A stretch of DNA of 64,000 nt from an uncultured Candidatus Actinomarina sp. (GCA_902615855.1 CACMQN010000002.1:1-64000), one strand, 5' to 3'; numbered from the stretch's first letter, positions 27,641 through 36,954 are shown. A program made the numbers and translations. Notes: generated by a model not told the origin, from the sequence alone.

Positions 27641-28767
27641 ATTAGCTGCTCCATTTTTAAAAAGAAATCATCCTGATTGTAATGTTTGTTAACAGTTGAA
27701 ATAGATTTTTTGCTGATATGATCAAGTAAATTTTTATCACTTAAAAGTTTGTTGATTGTATTTGTCCAATTTTCAGTACTATTGTTTTCGATAAACACAA
27801 TATTTTCCATATGACTGAATTTATCAATGTCCCAAAATCCTCTTGTTCGTGTAATTGCTACTGGAATTCCTAATGACATTGACTGCAAAGCTACACTCTG
27901 TCCAGATGGTTGATAAGTTTCTTTTATTGGTAAAAATGTTAAAAGTGCATTTTCATAGTACTCTTTTAATTTTTGATCACTTATTGCAGACTTATGCCAA
28001 TTACCGTAAATAACTTCAACATTTTCATTTTTAATTTTATTTGATATTTCTTGACTGGTAATTATTTTGATTTCTATATTTTTTAAATTATTACAAATGT
28101 CTACAACTTGTTCAAAATCTCTATTGCCGTCGTTTCCAACAAAAAGTAAGTATTCATTTTGTTTAGGATCGTATACTTTTTCCGAGTTCCAAAAATCTAA
28201 ATTAATTCCAAATGGGATAAATCTAAACTTGTCCTTAAATTTAGGAAACATTTCAATTGCCAATTGATACTCTCCTTTTCCTAAAAAAATAAAAAAATTA
28301 ATTTTTTTAATTATGAAATTTAAAAAAAATTTTTGCAAATATGCAACAATCTTTCTATCTCTTTTCTTAGAAAATAGACCCATTACAATAACTAAAAAAT
28401 TATTATTTAAGGTTCTTAATTTAGAGTACAAAATCATTGGCATCGCCGAAATTGCAAGTCTGTCATTTGTAGAGATTATTAAATCTGATTGTTTTATTTT
28501 AGATAAGTTATTTTTTGAGAACATTAAATGAATATAGAATGGAAGATTAGTAAGTTTTCTTAATACTTTGTCAATAAACTCTAAGAATAATTGATGTTTT
28601 TTTAGTTCAAATCCGTTTGGTAGCATCTCAATAGAATCTATGTTTTTAAATTTGGCTTTCATGTGGAAATATCCGTAGAAAAACTCAGAAGAATCTAAAT
28701 TATTTTGAAGAATCTTCTCTTTCCTGCCACTCCCAAATATGTACAAAATATTACTATAAGAGCTCAC
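27637..28767 (-). CDS. GT4 glycosyltransferase
   Basis: 376 residues, GT-B. The second half has FRFIPFGINLDFWNSEK, YLLFVGNDGNRDFEQVVDICNNL and ETYQPSGQSVALQSMSLGIPVAIT, where QPSGQS..LQ..S.G.P takes the place of the usual EG.P..LLEA..... pattern. The start is GTG, with TAAAAT (28774-28779) exactly 6 bp upstream and no Shine-Dalgarno sequence. It is divergent from the broken gene that follows. Confidence 0.8.
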   Translation of the reverse strand: MSSYSNILYIFGSGRKEKILQNNLDSSEFFYGYFHMKAKFKNIDSIEMLPNGFELKKHQLFLEFIDKVLRKLTNLPFYIHLMFSKNNLSKIKQSDLIISTNDRLAISAMPMILYSKLRTLNNNFLVIVMGLFSKKRDRKIVAYLQKFFLNFIIKKINFFIFLGKGEYQLAIEMFPKFKDKFRFIPFGINLDFWNSEKVYDPKQNEYLLFVGNDGNRDFEQVVDICNNLKNIEIKIITSQEISNKIKNENVEVIYGNWHKSAISDQKLKEYYENALLTFLPIKETYQPSGQSVALQSMSLGIPVAITRTRGFWDIDKFSHMENIVFIENNSTENWTNTINKLLSDKNLLDHISKKSISTVNKHYNQDDFFLKMEQLI

Positions 28768-28825
28768 GTCAGCATTTTAGTATTAATAGATTATAAAATT
28801 CTAAAACAGTGCTTAAAATGAACCT

Positions 28826-28963
28826 ATGAAATTGAGTATTTTTACTTTAAGAGAAAACCAGATAAAAGATATGTTACTCGAAAAGAATCTATGTAATGCT
28901 ACAAAGACTTTGTCGATGAAGTTATTGTTTTAATGGAGAAGTATTTAATGATTGAATTTAAAA
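28826..28963 (+). pseudogene. Remnant of a GT2-like gene related to the 44.7-kb gene
   Basis: Translation starts MKLSIFT from ATG 28826, then the match continues in another frame as KPDKRYVTRKESM, an in-frame stop, and CYKDFVDEVIVLMEKYLM. This aligns with the first 45 residues of the protein encoded at 44714 (MNFSIFTHMTNPEKRMDPWKEG, LDCYSFFSEDVFSVGDGW). The remnant has at least one frameshift and one stop, and nothing after it belongs to that family. It still has a TAAAAT box (28814-28819) 6 bp before its ATG. Confidence 0.6.
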
Positions 28964-30559
28964 ATGTTATCACTTAAAAATAAATACATAAAAATTATTG
29001 TTTTAATCTTTATTGTTTTGTTATTCACAAAAATAGATTTCAGATTCAAAACTGATATAACCTGTTGCAGTGATGATTACGATTACTTTATACACGCTGA
29101 GACCATTGCACAAGATTTTGATTTTGATTATACCAATCAACTTGAGGGATTTGAAGAAGAAAGATTTAATAAAGTAAAAACTGCTCCAAAAGGTTTTATT
29201 GGAAGTGGCCTTTTGGCATCGCCTTTTATTTTTATAGGAAACCAATTAGATTCTATTTTTGGGGAAATAAGCAATAATCATGTTAATTTCAAAATACTAT
29301 TTTATTCTTTTTCTTCGTACTTCTATTTTCTTTTATCGATATTTCTGATATATAAAAGCACTCTTCATCTTGATTTTAAAATAACAACTTTTAAAACTCT
29401 TCTTTATATTTCTGGATCAGGTGTAATTTATTATTTTTTTGAAAGATATAGTATGACACATGCCTATGAAGTTTTTGCAAGCTCACTAATTATTTATTTT
29501 TCTGCTGCTTTTTATTCAACTAATCGAAATATGTATGCTTTTATGATACCTCTTTCAGTCTTTATAGGTTTTGAAATTAAATGGATTCATTTTTATTTCT
29601 TTGCATTACCCTTTCTTATCAAATGTATCAAAAAAAGTGAATTCAAATTATATAAAAATACTTTCTTTAAAGCATCTTCTGCACTATTTTTGTTTGCTCA
29701 TTTCCTTTCTACAAAACTGATATATGGGGTTTACACAATAAATTGGCATTATGTTTACTACAACTATGAAAACAACGATGTTCAAAACTATTTCAATAAT
29801 GGTTTTACTTCTCCCAAGTTTTATATAACGAATATCAAGAATGTATTCATTCATTTTTATACTCAAGAATTTGGGCTATTTTATTTTCAACCAATAACTT
29901 TTGTTATTATTTTTGGATCCTTAATTTATTTAATGTATTCGATTTTGACTAAAAGAAATGTGTTAATTGCTTCTTTGTTCTTTTTACTTAGCTGGCAGGA
30001 GTTCGCAATTTCTTTAATTTGGACATCACCGGCTTCTTCCTATGGTTTTAGATATTTAATGAATCTTGCTCCACTAGGTTTAGTTTTCTTTTGTTATATT
30101 CTTAAAAATTATAAATTTAAATATCTAGATTACTACTTACTTACTTTTTCTTTATTTTCAATATTGTCTGTTCTATTCTTTGAAACAACTGAATATACGC
30201 AATTGAGCTTAGATGCTACATTAAATTCGTTTGGTGATTATTCAAAATATACTCAAAGATATTATCTTTCTGGAATATTTGAATCTTTACTTATTCTTGA
30301 TTCATATTTAAAAATTTTTACTACCAGTTTTCTTGGAATGTTTGTATTCAAAGCTTTAGTTGATATTTTATCTTTAGAGGGTTTGAATTCAACCCTAAAT
30401 TCACTCGGCTTACCTATATCAAATGAAAAATTTCAAATTTTACTTATTAGACTAGATGAGACTGAGTTAATATTTTTTGGAATATCCTTCATGCTTTGTA
30501 CTTTATTTGCATATCTAATTTTTAGATTTTTGAATATTCAGGATAATATAAAAAATTAA
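28964..30559 (+). CDS. Multi-pass membrane protein, GT-C glycosyltransferase-like
   Basis: 531 residues with about ten hydrophobic helices. The first loop TCCSDDYDYFIHAETIAQDFDF carries acidic residues close to a helix end, as in GT39/GT83-type transferases, and the topology agrees. ATG 28964 is preferred to a TTG four codons upstream. The 3' end overlaps the convergent UPF0104-like gene by 45 bp, the longest overlap in the window. It probably glycosylates an acceptor outside the membrane; this is inferred from topology. Confidence 0.65.
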   Translation: MLSLKNKYIKIIVLIFIVLLFTKIDFRFKTDITCCSDDYDYFIHAETIAQDFDFDYTNQLEGFEEERFNKVKTAPKGFIGSGLLASPFIFIGNQLDSIFGEISNNHVNFKILFYSFSSYFYFLLSIFLIYKSTLHLDFKITTFKTLLYISGSGVIYYFFERYSMTHAYEVFASSLIIYFSAAFYSTNRNMYAFMIPLSVFIGFEIKWIHFYFFALPFLIKCIKKSEFKLYKNTFFKASSALFLFAHFLSTKLIYGVYTINWHYVYYNYENNDVQNYFNNGFTSPKFYITNIKNVFIHFYTQEFGLFYFQPITFVIIFGSLIYLMYSILTKRNVLIASLFFLLSWQEFAISLIWTSPASSYGFRYLMNLAPLGLVFFCYILKNYKFKYLDYYLLTFSLFSILSVLFFETTEYTQLSLDATLNSFGDYSKYTQRYYLSGIFESLLILDSYLKIFTTSFLGMFVFKALVDILSLEGLNSTLNSLGLPISNEKFQILLIRLDETELIFFGISFMLCTLFAYLIFRFLNIQDNIKN

Positions 30560-31429
30560 AATGTTTATCCAAGAAAAAAATCTAAATATAAGAGAAACCA
30601 TTATTACATGAACAGCAACTAATCCATGATATAAGTTTGAAATAATTAATAAACTTTCATTTATTCCAAAATTACCAGGTGTAAATTTAATTATATTTGC
30701 TAATCCTGAGATACAAACAAAAGAAATTATTTGAAGATTATTTATTTGGATGTTTAATAAATTAAATAAATATACGTGGCTAACAATATTTACCGAAATT
30801 AAGAGAATTGTAAGACAAAACAACCTAATTATTTTTGGGCCAGAAAGGTTTAATGAATTTAATGAGAAGGAATTCAAAACTTTAAAATACTTAAATTTAT
30901 AATCTTTTGATGAAGCATACAATATTACAATGCCACTTAAGAATACAAGCAACCATAAATAAATAAAATTTATAAATATTGAATCTACGTAAATATAATT
31001 TATAAACGTTGTAATTAGAATAATTAAAATAAAAATCAAATTTGTAAATAAAGAATAATATATGTTGATATTCAAATTTTGAGTATAAGTTAGTCCATAA
31101 GTTTTTTTCAAATAATGAAATTTATATCCAGTACCTAAACTAAAAGGAGTTGATAGATTACCCGCCGTAGAATTAATTATCAATTTCAGAGTTTCATTAA
31201 ATGACATATCTATATTCTTTGTTGAATATATGTATTGGTTTAGTTTTGTTTTTATCAAATAAATAATTAAGAAAAAAATACTTAATAAGAATAAATTTAA
31301 AAAATTGAAATTAAATAAATCAATTAATTCATCTTGATTATTAAAAATAAATATTGAGAAAACAATTATAAAAAAAATAAACAATAAATTACTTAAATTT
31401 TTTTTAAAAATTTTGAATATTTTTATCAA
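30515..31429 (-). CDS. LPG synthase TM-region / UPF0104 family membrane protein
   Basis: 304 residues from a TTG at 31429, preceded by GGAG seven bases upstream. The frame stays open to a TTG at 31561, but that would overlap the divergent methyltransferase gene. About eight hydrophobic segments are present. NSTAGNLSTPFSLGTGYKFHYLKK and FTPGNFGINESLLIIS are the two conserved motifs of the lysylphosphatidylglycerol synthase transmembrane family (also AglD-like). Such proteins flip or transfer lipid-linked groups, and many in glycan clusters have no proven role. Confidence 0.75.
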   Translation of the reverse strand: MIKIFKIFKKNLSNLLFIFFIIVFSIFIFNNQDELIDLFNFNFLNLFLLSIFFLIIYLIKTKLNQYIYSTKNIDMSFNETLKLIINSTAGNLSTPFSLGTGYKFHYLKKTYGLTYTQNLNINIYYSLFTNLIFILIILITTFINYIYVDSIFINFIYLWLLVFLSGIVILYASSKDYKFKYFKVLNSFSLNSLNLSGPKIIRLFCLTILLISVNIVSHVYLFNLLNIQINNLQIISFVCISGLANIIKFTPGNFGINESLLIISNLYHGLVAVHVIMVSLIFRFFSWINILIFYIILNIQKSKN

Positions 31430-31531
31430 CCTTAAACTCCAAAGTAAATTTATGTTTCCCTTAAGAATTATAAGGTTATTTAAAGTATTTGAATTTGCTA
31501 TTATTATTTTATTTGATAATGTTCGAAGATA

Positions 31532-32473
31532 ATGATTAAGAAGCTTTACAGAAAAACACAACAGCTTTTCGTCTCAAAAAGTATAAAAAAAAATTTTATC
31601 GAAATATCTGAAAAAAATAAAACTATTTTAAGTGATAAAATTAAATACACTTATATTCCTACTATCTCAGATAATATTTCACCTAAGAAACTAGAAGAAG
31701 AAATTAATGAGCACTTAGAAGATAGAATTTTTGTAGACAGAGTAAGAGTTGTTCCATGGTTGTCTAAAAACATTATTCTAAACAATCTTTCAATATTAGA
31801 AATAGGTTGTGGAACAGGTTCCTCTTCAATTACTTTGGCAGAACAAGGTGCAAATGTTACTGGTATAGATATTCACAAGGAATCACTTGAAATAGGTAAA
31901 TTAAGAGCAGATCTTTATGGTCTTAATATAAAATTTTTAGAAATGTCGTCTGTTAACACTGATGAGTTAAAACAAGATTTTGATGCAGTTATTTTATATG
32001 CAACTCTTGAGCATCTTACAGTTGAGGAAAGATTAGTTACTTTACGAAATTGTAAAAATATTTTAAAAAAAGGTGGATATTTAATAACCATTGAAGCTCC
32101 AAACAGGCTTTGGTATTTTGATTCTCATACTTCAGAATTACCCTTTTTCCAATGGCTTCCAGACAATCTTGCATATAGATATTCGAAATATAGTCCTAAA
32201 CAATCTTTCCGTAAAAATTATCTAGACACCGAATATGATAATTTAACTGCTTTTCTTAGAAGGGGAAGGGGTGTAAGTTATCATGAATTTGAATTAGTTT
32301 TCAATGATCTTAGTGAATTAAATATTGTTTCTAGGTTGAAACGGTTAGTTTTTACCAAAGGGTATATTAATACATTTTTCGTTAAACCAATTTATAAATT
32401 TTTTCTAAAAAAACAGATTAAGGTTCCAAAAGCATTTTATGATGAGTATCTAGATTTTATAATAAAACTTTGA
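31532..32473 (+). CDS. SAM-dependent methyltransferase (class I)
   Basis: 313 residues. LEIGCGTGSSSITLAEQGANVTGIDIHKESL near 87-115 is the SAM-binding motif I and acidic loop, DAVILYATLEHL motif II and ILKKGGYLITIEAPNR motif III. The long C-terminal extension with WLPDNLAYRYS and RRGRGVSYHEFELVF is seen in sugar and lipid methyltransferases of glycan clusters. A GATAAT at 31515-31520 could start a very short leader. It probably caps or decorates the glycan with a methyl group. Confidence 0.85.
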   Translation: MIKKLYRKTQQLFVSKSIKKNFIEISEKNKTILSDKIKYTYIPTISDNISPKKLEEEINEHLEDRIFVDRVRVVPWLSKNIILNNLSILEIGCGTGSSSITLAEQGANVTGIDIHKESLEIGKLRADLYGLNIKFLEMSSVNTDELKQDFDAVILYATLEHLTVEERLVTLRNCKNILKKGGYLITIEAPNRLWYFDSHTSELPFFQWLPDNLAYRYSKYSPKQSFRKNYLDTEYDNLTAFLRRGRGVSYHEFELVFNDLSELNIVSRLKRLVFTKGYINTFFVKPIYKFFLKKQIKVPKAFYDEYLDFIIKL

Positions 32474-32475
32474 TT

Positions 32476-34020
32476 TTATTTGTAATTACTAATTATTGCT
32501 TCTTGGACAAAATCTGAAACATCAAATACCATGCTATTTATTTTTCCAAAAGCAAGATAGTTTTTAACTTCCAACAATTGAAAATTGTCTAAACTATTAC
32601 AATTTATAAAATATATAAATGTGTTTACAGTTTCACTAAGCTTTACATTTTCATTTTTACATTTACTTTCAAGGTTTGAGACAGAAAATGTACTGTATCT
32701 ATTAAGAACCTGATTAATTGATAAGTCCTCAATATTTGTAAGCTCCATTTTTTCATAATTAGGCCCATGATCTGATTGAATGAATATGATATCATTTTCT
32801 AAATCAAGTAATTTAATCAAATTACTAATTTTTAAATAAGCACAATCTAGAGATTCTCTGTATGAATCAATATTTGTAATTGGTAGATCATAAATTGGTT
32901 CACTTAGTAGTGCGCAATCTTTTCCTAAGAGGTAAGGACCGTGTGTATCCATAAAATGTAAAAAAACTGCTTTTGGTTTCACTTCACTATCAATATGTTG
33001 GAATATTTCATCTAATTCTGGATCACTACACCTTTCATTACAACTAATTGAAAATACTTCATCTATATTTAAAAATCCTTTTTCAACTAATATTTTTAGA
33101 GGTGTTCGCATGATTAAATCGTAATATACAGAGTCTTTTTCGCTATAATCATTTAAATCTGTTGTTATACAATTATCATTTTTAACTAAATTACAATTGA
33201 AAGCCAGCCCAAATTTATATAATGAGTAATTGTTACTTCTTAAAATATTTTCAAACAAAGAATTTCCCTCACGATAGTTTTTTGACAAATTACGTCTTTC
33301 TGAAAATGCAACATCTCCATCTTTAAAAATGTAGTTCATATTAAATAAAGTTGACATTGTATAAGTTGTTCTTCCGTATGAAGAGGTTGCAAGTCTATAA
33401 TTATTTAACTCATTGTTGTTAAATAAAGTTTTAAAATTAGATGTATCATAATCGTAAAATTTTTCCATTGTGGATAAGCTCGGTAGACCATCATATATAA
33501 CAAAATATATGTCAGGTTTTTTTTCAAAAACAATATTGTTGTACTCATTTATTTCAAAATTATCAGCTGAATTTTCAGATGATGAATTTAAGTTAGCTGA
33601 ATTAAACCCAATAATTATCAAGAAAACAAAGTATGTTAGTGTTGAAAATTCAAATAATCTATTAAAGAAATCTACCCTTGATACAACCAGCATGAGCAGT
33701 AATAAAACCACAAACAAAAAAAAGCTATAATTTGGTATAAATTTTATAAAATCAAATGCTTCAAAATAAATAAAAATTGTTATATTTGAATAATTGAAAG
33801 AAAGATAAAATAAAATTAACATAAAATATTCTGAATTATTTATATGTACAAATCTTTTAAACAGGAACCTACAAATGTTAAATAATATTAGATACAAGAA
33901 GGCAAAAACTAATAGCTTGTAAGTCTCATTTCTTCTTACTTGAAATAAATTAATTAAAAATAATTGAATAAAGGGAAACATAAGAAATAGATTTTGTAAG
34001 AGCAGTTTCTTTGTTTTCAT
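32476..34020 (-). CDS. Membrane sulfatase-like hydrolase (alkaline phosphatase superfamily)
   Basis: 514 residues. Residues 1 to about 145 hold four or five membrane helices, the rest a catalytic domain: KPDIYFVIYDGLPS near 172 (first metal Asp), a SYGRTTYTMSTLF stretch where the Thr/Ser nucleophile is expected, HFMDTHGPY near 357 and IFIQSDHGPNYE near 415 with the metal-binding Asp-His. The layout resembles LtaS / OpgB-type phosphoglycerol or phosphoethanolamine transferases, so a glycan-modifying transferase is as likely as a sulfatase. TAGAAT at 34027-34032 is 6 bp before the ATG. Confidence 0.8.
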   Translation of the reverse strand: MKTKKLLLQNLFLMFPFIQLFLINLFQVRRNETYKLLVFAFLYLILFNICRFLFKRFVHINNSEYFMLILFYLSFNYSNITIFIYFEAFDFIKFIPNYSFFLFVVLLLLMLVVSRVDFFNRLFEFSTLTYFVFLIIIGFNSANLNSSSENSADNFEINEYNNIVFEKKPDIYFVIYDGLPSLSTMEKFYDYDTSNFKTLFNNNELNNYRLATSSYGRTTYTMSTLFNMNYIFKDGDVAFSERRNLSKNYREGNSLFENILRSNNYSLYKFGLAFNCNLVKNDNCITTDLNDYSEKDSVYYDLIMRTPLKILVEKGFLNIDEVFSISCNERCSDPELDEIFQHIDSEVKPKAVFLHFMDTHGPYLLGKDCALLSEPIYDLPITNIDSYRESLDCAYLKISNLIKLLDLENDIIFIQSDHGPNYEKMELTNIEDLSINQVLNRYSTFSVSNLESKCKNENVKLSETVNTFIYFINCNSLDNFQLLEVKNYLAFGKINSMVFDVSDFVQEAIISNYK

Positions 34021-34026
34021 AAATGA

Positions 34027-34032
34027 ATTCTA
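34027..34032 (-). promoter_or_regulatory. -10 box of the sulfatase-like gene (leaderless)
   Basis: TAGAAT on the minus strand, 6 bp before ATG 34020. Confidence 0.5.
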
Positions 34033-34143
34033 GCGAATTAATTTATGATGAATATATAATTCGACAGTGAAAGTTATTAATTTATCAATAATGAATATAA
34101 AAAAAATTGAAAAAGTTATAAATTCTTTTAATTATATTTCAGA

Positions 34144-35115
34144 ATGCTAGATAACAAGAATAACAAAAAATTTTTTAAAAATTTAAAAAGATTTAGACCA
34201 AGAATTAGTTTCATTATAAATAAATTCATTCCAACAAAAAACTACTCCTTAACTCATTTCACAGGAGATCATGAGAACATGGTTTCATTTTCTACGCATG
34301 TTCAACAACTTACACTTGGCGCATTGTATTCAAATTTTAATAATTTTAATTTTTACTCTATTGAGCATCCGTACATTGACGATTTTCAGATAATCAACAA
34401 CAAATTCAATTCTTATTTCTCTTTCTTAAAAAAAAGATATCGTTTCTTTTACTTCGATAGGCCTGAAACAAATTACTTTAAACGAAAAAATTATTTTTCT
34501 AATGATGAAAATGATTTTCCAATAAAAGATGAAGAAAAACAAAATTATATCGATAATTTTCATAGTTTTAATAAAGAATATTTATTTGAAAAGTTATTAA
34601 TTAAAAGGGACATAAAAATCGATGATGACACTTTAGTCCTTCACATAAGGACCGGAGATATATTTTATGGTGACTGGCATAGCCTGTACAACCAGAATCC
34701 ACTAAGTTATTATTTAAAGATCTCAGAAAATTTTAAAAAAGTACTTGTTATTTCCGGAAAAGAAAATAACAACCCTGTTCTTAAGTTACTTAGAAATTAT
34801 AAAAAATTTTCTTTTCAAAGTTCAAACTTTATTGATGATTTCAACGTGTTACTAAATGCTAAAAATTTAGCAACTTCCGGTGTAAGTGGGTTTCCCCTAT
34901 CTGCAGCCTTAATGTCTCAAAAACTTCAAAACTTTTATCATTCTGATCTTTATTTAAAAGAGCATTTAAATCCTGAAATGTTGAATAAGGAAATGCTTAA
35001 TGTTCATTCATATAAAATACTTGACTATATACCTTTAAAAAACTTTGTAAAAAATGATGTAAATCTATCAAAACTTACAAGCGACGATAAATCGAAAATA
35101 ATTAAAGTTAATTAG
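34144..35115 (+). CDS. HxRxGD-motif fucosyltransferase-like protein
   Basis: 323 residues. VLHIRTGDIFYGDWHS near residue 165 carries HIRTGD, the GDP-binding motif shared by alpha-1,2 and alpha-1,6 fucosyltransferases and O-fucosyltransferases (GT11, GT23, GT65 group). NAKNLATSGVSGFPLSAALMS near 240-260 matches the later donor-site motif. GDP-fucose can be made by the Gmd and Fcl encoded in this window, which supports the call. TATATT ends 5 bp before the ATG. The stops of this gene and the convergent FkbM gene overlap (TTAG). Confidence 0.72.
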   Translation: MLDNKNNKKFFKNLKRFRPRISFIINKFIPTKNYSLTHFTGDHENMVSFSTHVQQLTLGALYSNFNNFNFYSIEHPYIDDFQIINNKFNSYFSFLKKRYRFFYFDRPETNYFKRKNYFSNDENDFPIKDEEKQNYIDNFHSFNKEYLFEKLLIKRDIKIDDDTLVLHIRTGDIFYGDWHSLYNQNPLSYYLKISENFKKVLVISGKENNNPVLKLLRNYKKFSFQSSNFIDDFNVLLNAKNLATSGVSGFPLSAALMSQKLQNFYHSDLYLKEHLNPEMLNKEMLNVHSYKILDYIPLKNFVKNDVNLSKLTSDDKSKIIKVN

Positions 35116-35855
35116 AAATTAGTTCTCAAATTTTTGATCAGATTTTTCAAAAGTCTCTTTGGATACTTTATCTTTTTAAAATGTAAATATGTATTAGTAA
35201 TATTGAAATAATTTTTTATTTTATTAAGCATATTGAAATTAATATTTTTGATATTGGTTTTCACATAAAATGCATCCCCAAAATAATTAAAACAGTCAAT
35301 ATTTGTATAAATTCTTACAAAATTGTATTTGTTTAAATATTCATCAATCTCAGAAACCAACGCATTATTTTTATACAGATATTTTGTATTTATTTCAGTA
35401 AAAATAAAATTTACATTTTCTAATTCCCTTCCAAATCCTTTAAGTACTTCGAGTTCTAAACCCTGAACATCCAAAGTTAAAAAATTAAGAGTTTCTATCT
35501 CTAACGAATCAAATCTTTTTATTTCTACTTCCTCAGAATCTTCAAAGCTTATGTCTGGTTGGGTTACTAAATGAAGTTTTGGAGTAAGTATCGAAGAACT
35601 TAGTCCATCATTACCTTTTGATTTATTTAGTCTACTTATCTCATTTTTTGATCCTAGAGCAAAGTTGTAGCAGTTTATATTGTTTAAATTGTCCACTTTT
35701 TTAATTAAATCTGCAAAAATTTCTTTTTGTGGTTCAAATAGAACAACTTTTTTATTGTATTCTATGTATTTTCTAACTTCTTGACCTCTATGAGCACCAA
35801 CATGAATTATTCCATTTATTTCTTTAATAAACTGATCTATAAAATTTGGCAACAT
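35112..35855 (-). CDS. FkbM family methyltransferase
   Basis: 247 residues from ATG 35855. I prefer this to the in-frame TTG at 35861 because TAGAAT (35862-35867) ends exactly 6 bp before the ATG, as at many genes here. GIIHVGAHRGQEVRKYI is motif I, VVLFEPQKEIF the acidic loop, and IETLNFLTLDVQGLELEVLKGF the FkbM hallmark, with FTEINTKYLY following. These enzymes O-methylate sugars or glycan ends. A second, less similar family member is at 38567. Confidence 0.87.
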   Translation of the reverse strand: MLPNFIDQFIKEINGIIHVGAHRGQEVRKYIEYNKKVVLFEPQKEIFADLIKKVDNLNNINCYNFALGSKNEISRLNKSKGNDGLSSSILTPKLHLVTQPDISFEDSEEVEIKRFDSLEIETLNFLTLDVQGLELEVLKGFGRELENVNFIFTEINTKYLYKNNALVSEIDEYLNKYNFVRIYTNIDCFNYFGDAFYVKTNIKNINFNMLNKIKNYFNITNTYLHFKKIKYPKRLLKNLIKNLRTNF

Positions 35856-35861
35856 GTCCAA

Positions 35862-35867
35862 ATTCTA
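35862..35867 (-). promoter_or_regulatory. -10 box that fixes the FkbM start
   Basis: TAGAAT on the minus strand. It abuts the alternative TTG start, and leaves 6 bp to ATG 35855. Confidence 0.5.
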
Positions 35868-35911
35868 ACATTTGAAATATCAAACTTTTATATAATATTA
35901 GAATTCATAAT

Positions 35912-36208
35912 ATGATTTATTGTTTTGATATTGATGGTACATTATGCTCTAAAGACAATCCTGATTACAATTTTGCAGAACCCTATACTGACAGAATTGC
36001 TTTAGTCAATAATCTATACGATGAGGGAAATAAAATCATTTTATTTACTGCAAGAGGTGCAGCTACTGGTATTGACTGGAAAGAATTAACTAAAAAACAG
36101 ATAAAAATTTGGGGTTTAAAGTATCATGAGTTGAGATTTGGTAAGCCACATGCAGATGTTTTTATAGACGATAGAGCAAAAGATTTATTTAACTGGTTTA
36201 ATGATTAA
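35912..36208 (+). CDS. HAD-family phosphatase, small (capsule-type)
   Basis: 98 residues. YCFDIDGTLCS holds the DxD nucleophile pair (residues 5-7), FTARGA the motif II Thr/Ser, KPHADVFIDDRA the Lys and the C-terminal acidic pair. The whole protein is a bare HAD core without a cap, as in BF1531-like capsule biosynthesis phosphatases. It lies beside a CMP-sugar synthetase-like gene and an aldolase and may dephosphorylate the sugar acid before activation. It overlaps the convergent synthetase gene by 11 bp. Confidence 0.82.
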   Translation: MIYCFDIDGTLCSKDNPDYNFAEPYTDRIALVNNLYDEGNKIILFTARGAATGIDWKELTKKQIKIWGLKYHELRFGKPHADVFIDDRAKDLFNWFND

Positions 36209-36935
36209 TATATTTTTTCAGTAACGAATCGTTTTTCATTTTATCTCTTACAAAATCAAGATCTTCCTGAACATCTACTGATCTAGAATCATTTTTAATT
36301 TTAAATTCATAAATTGAAAAGTTGTTCTCAGAACAACGTTGTAACTCATGTTTCTCAAGTCTCTCAAGGTGAGTTTCTTCTGTCTGGATGTATCTATTTA
36401 TAGATTTTAAGTCGAATACTACTAGTCCTTTTGTAATTGTTAACTTTTCTGATCCAAACGGAATATCCTGTCTGCTAAAGTAAATAATTTTCCCATCTTC
36501 ATTTGTTGCAACTTTAACTGTATTTTTATTTTCAAAATTGTTTGTTTGAATAGTCGATACAACAATTTCAAAATCATTTTTTAAGTAAAAATTTAATATA
36601 TTATTTATATCATCTGGATCAATTAGAGGCTCGTCACCTTGAATATCAACAATAACATCGCTTTCTTCAAGCCCTAGTATTTGAGCTCCTTCATGACATC
36701 TTTCTGTCCCATTTTTATGTTCAGATCTTGTAATTAAAGTAGGAATTTTGTAGGAGTTTGCAATCTTTTTTATCTTCTCACTGTCCGTTAGTAGGTAAAT
36801 TTCTTCAAGCAGTGACATCTTAGCTCTAAAGTAAACATGGGCAAACATTGGCATACCCTCTATTAATTCGAGTGACTTTTCTGGTAGCCTATTGCTATTT
36901 AATCTACTTGGTACTAGCCCTACTTTTTTAACCAT
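36198..36935 (-). CDS. KdsB-like cytidylyltransferase
   Basis: 245 residues. VGLVPSRLNSNRLPEKSLELIEGMPM at the start is the CMP-KDO / acylneuraminate synthetase P-loop, RSEHKNGTERCHEGA and DVIVDIQGDEPLIDPDDI the nucleotide and metal site, and IIYFSRQDIPF the substrate region. It should couple CTP to a keto sugar acid or related compound. The start at ATG 36935 is favoured over an upstream ATG 36980 since TATAAT (36942-36947) lies 6 bp before it and the motif follows at once. It is divergent from the aldolase with only 19 bp between the starts. Confidence 0.87.
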   Translation of the reverse strand: MVKKVGLVPSRLNSNRLPEKSLELIEGMPMFAHVYFRAKMSLLEEIYLLTDSEKIKKIANSYKIPTLITRSEHKNGTERCHEGAQILGLEESDVIVDIQGDEPLIDPDDINNILNFYLKNDFEIVVSTIQTNNFENKNTVKVATNEDGKIIYFSRQDIPFGSEKLTITKGLVVFDLKSINRYIQTEETHLERLEKHELQRCSENNFSIYEFKIKNDSRSVDVQEDLDFVRDKMKNDSLLKKYINH

Positions 36936-36954
36936 ATTATCATTATAAAAAATC
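36936..36954. promoter_or_regulatory. 19-bp divergent promoter with overlapping -10 boxes
   Basis: The stretch ATTATAAA holds TATAAT for the minus strand (36942-36947; 6 bp from ATG 36935) and TATAAA for the plus strand (36944-36949; 5 bp from ATG 36955). Both start codons sit where transcription should begin, so the whole intergenic region is a shared -10 and the -35 regions must lie within the opposite genes. Confidence 0.5.

Noticed and set aside
31430-31561. Longer UPF0104-like protein from TTG 31561
   Set aside because: It would overlap the methyltransferase gene and lacks a ribosome-binding site. TTG 31429 with GGAG is more likely, though not certain.
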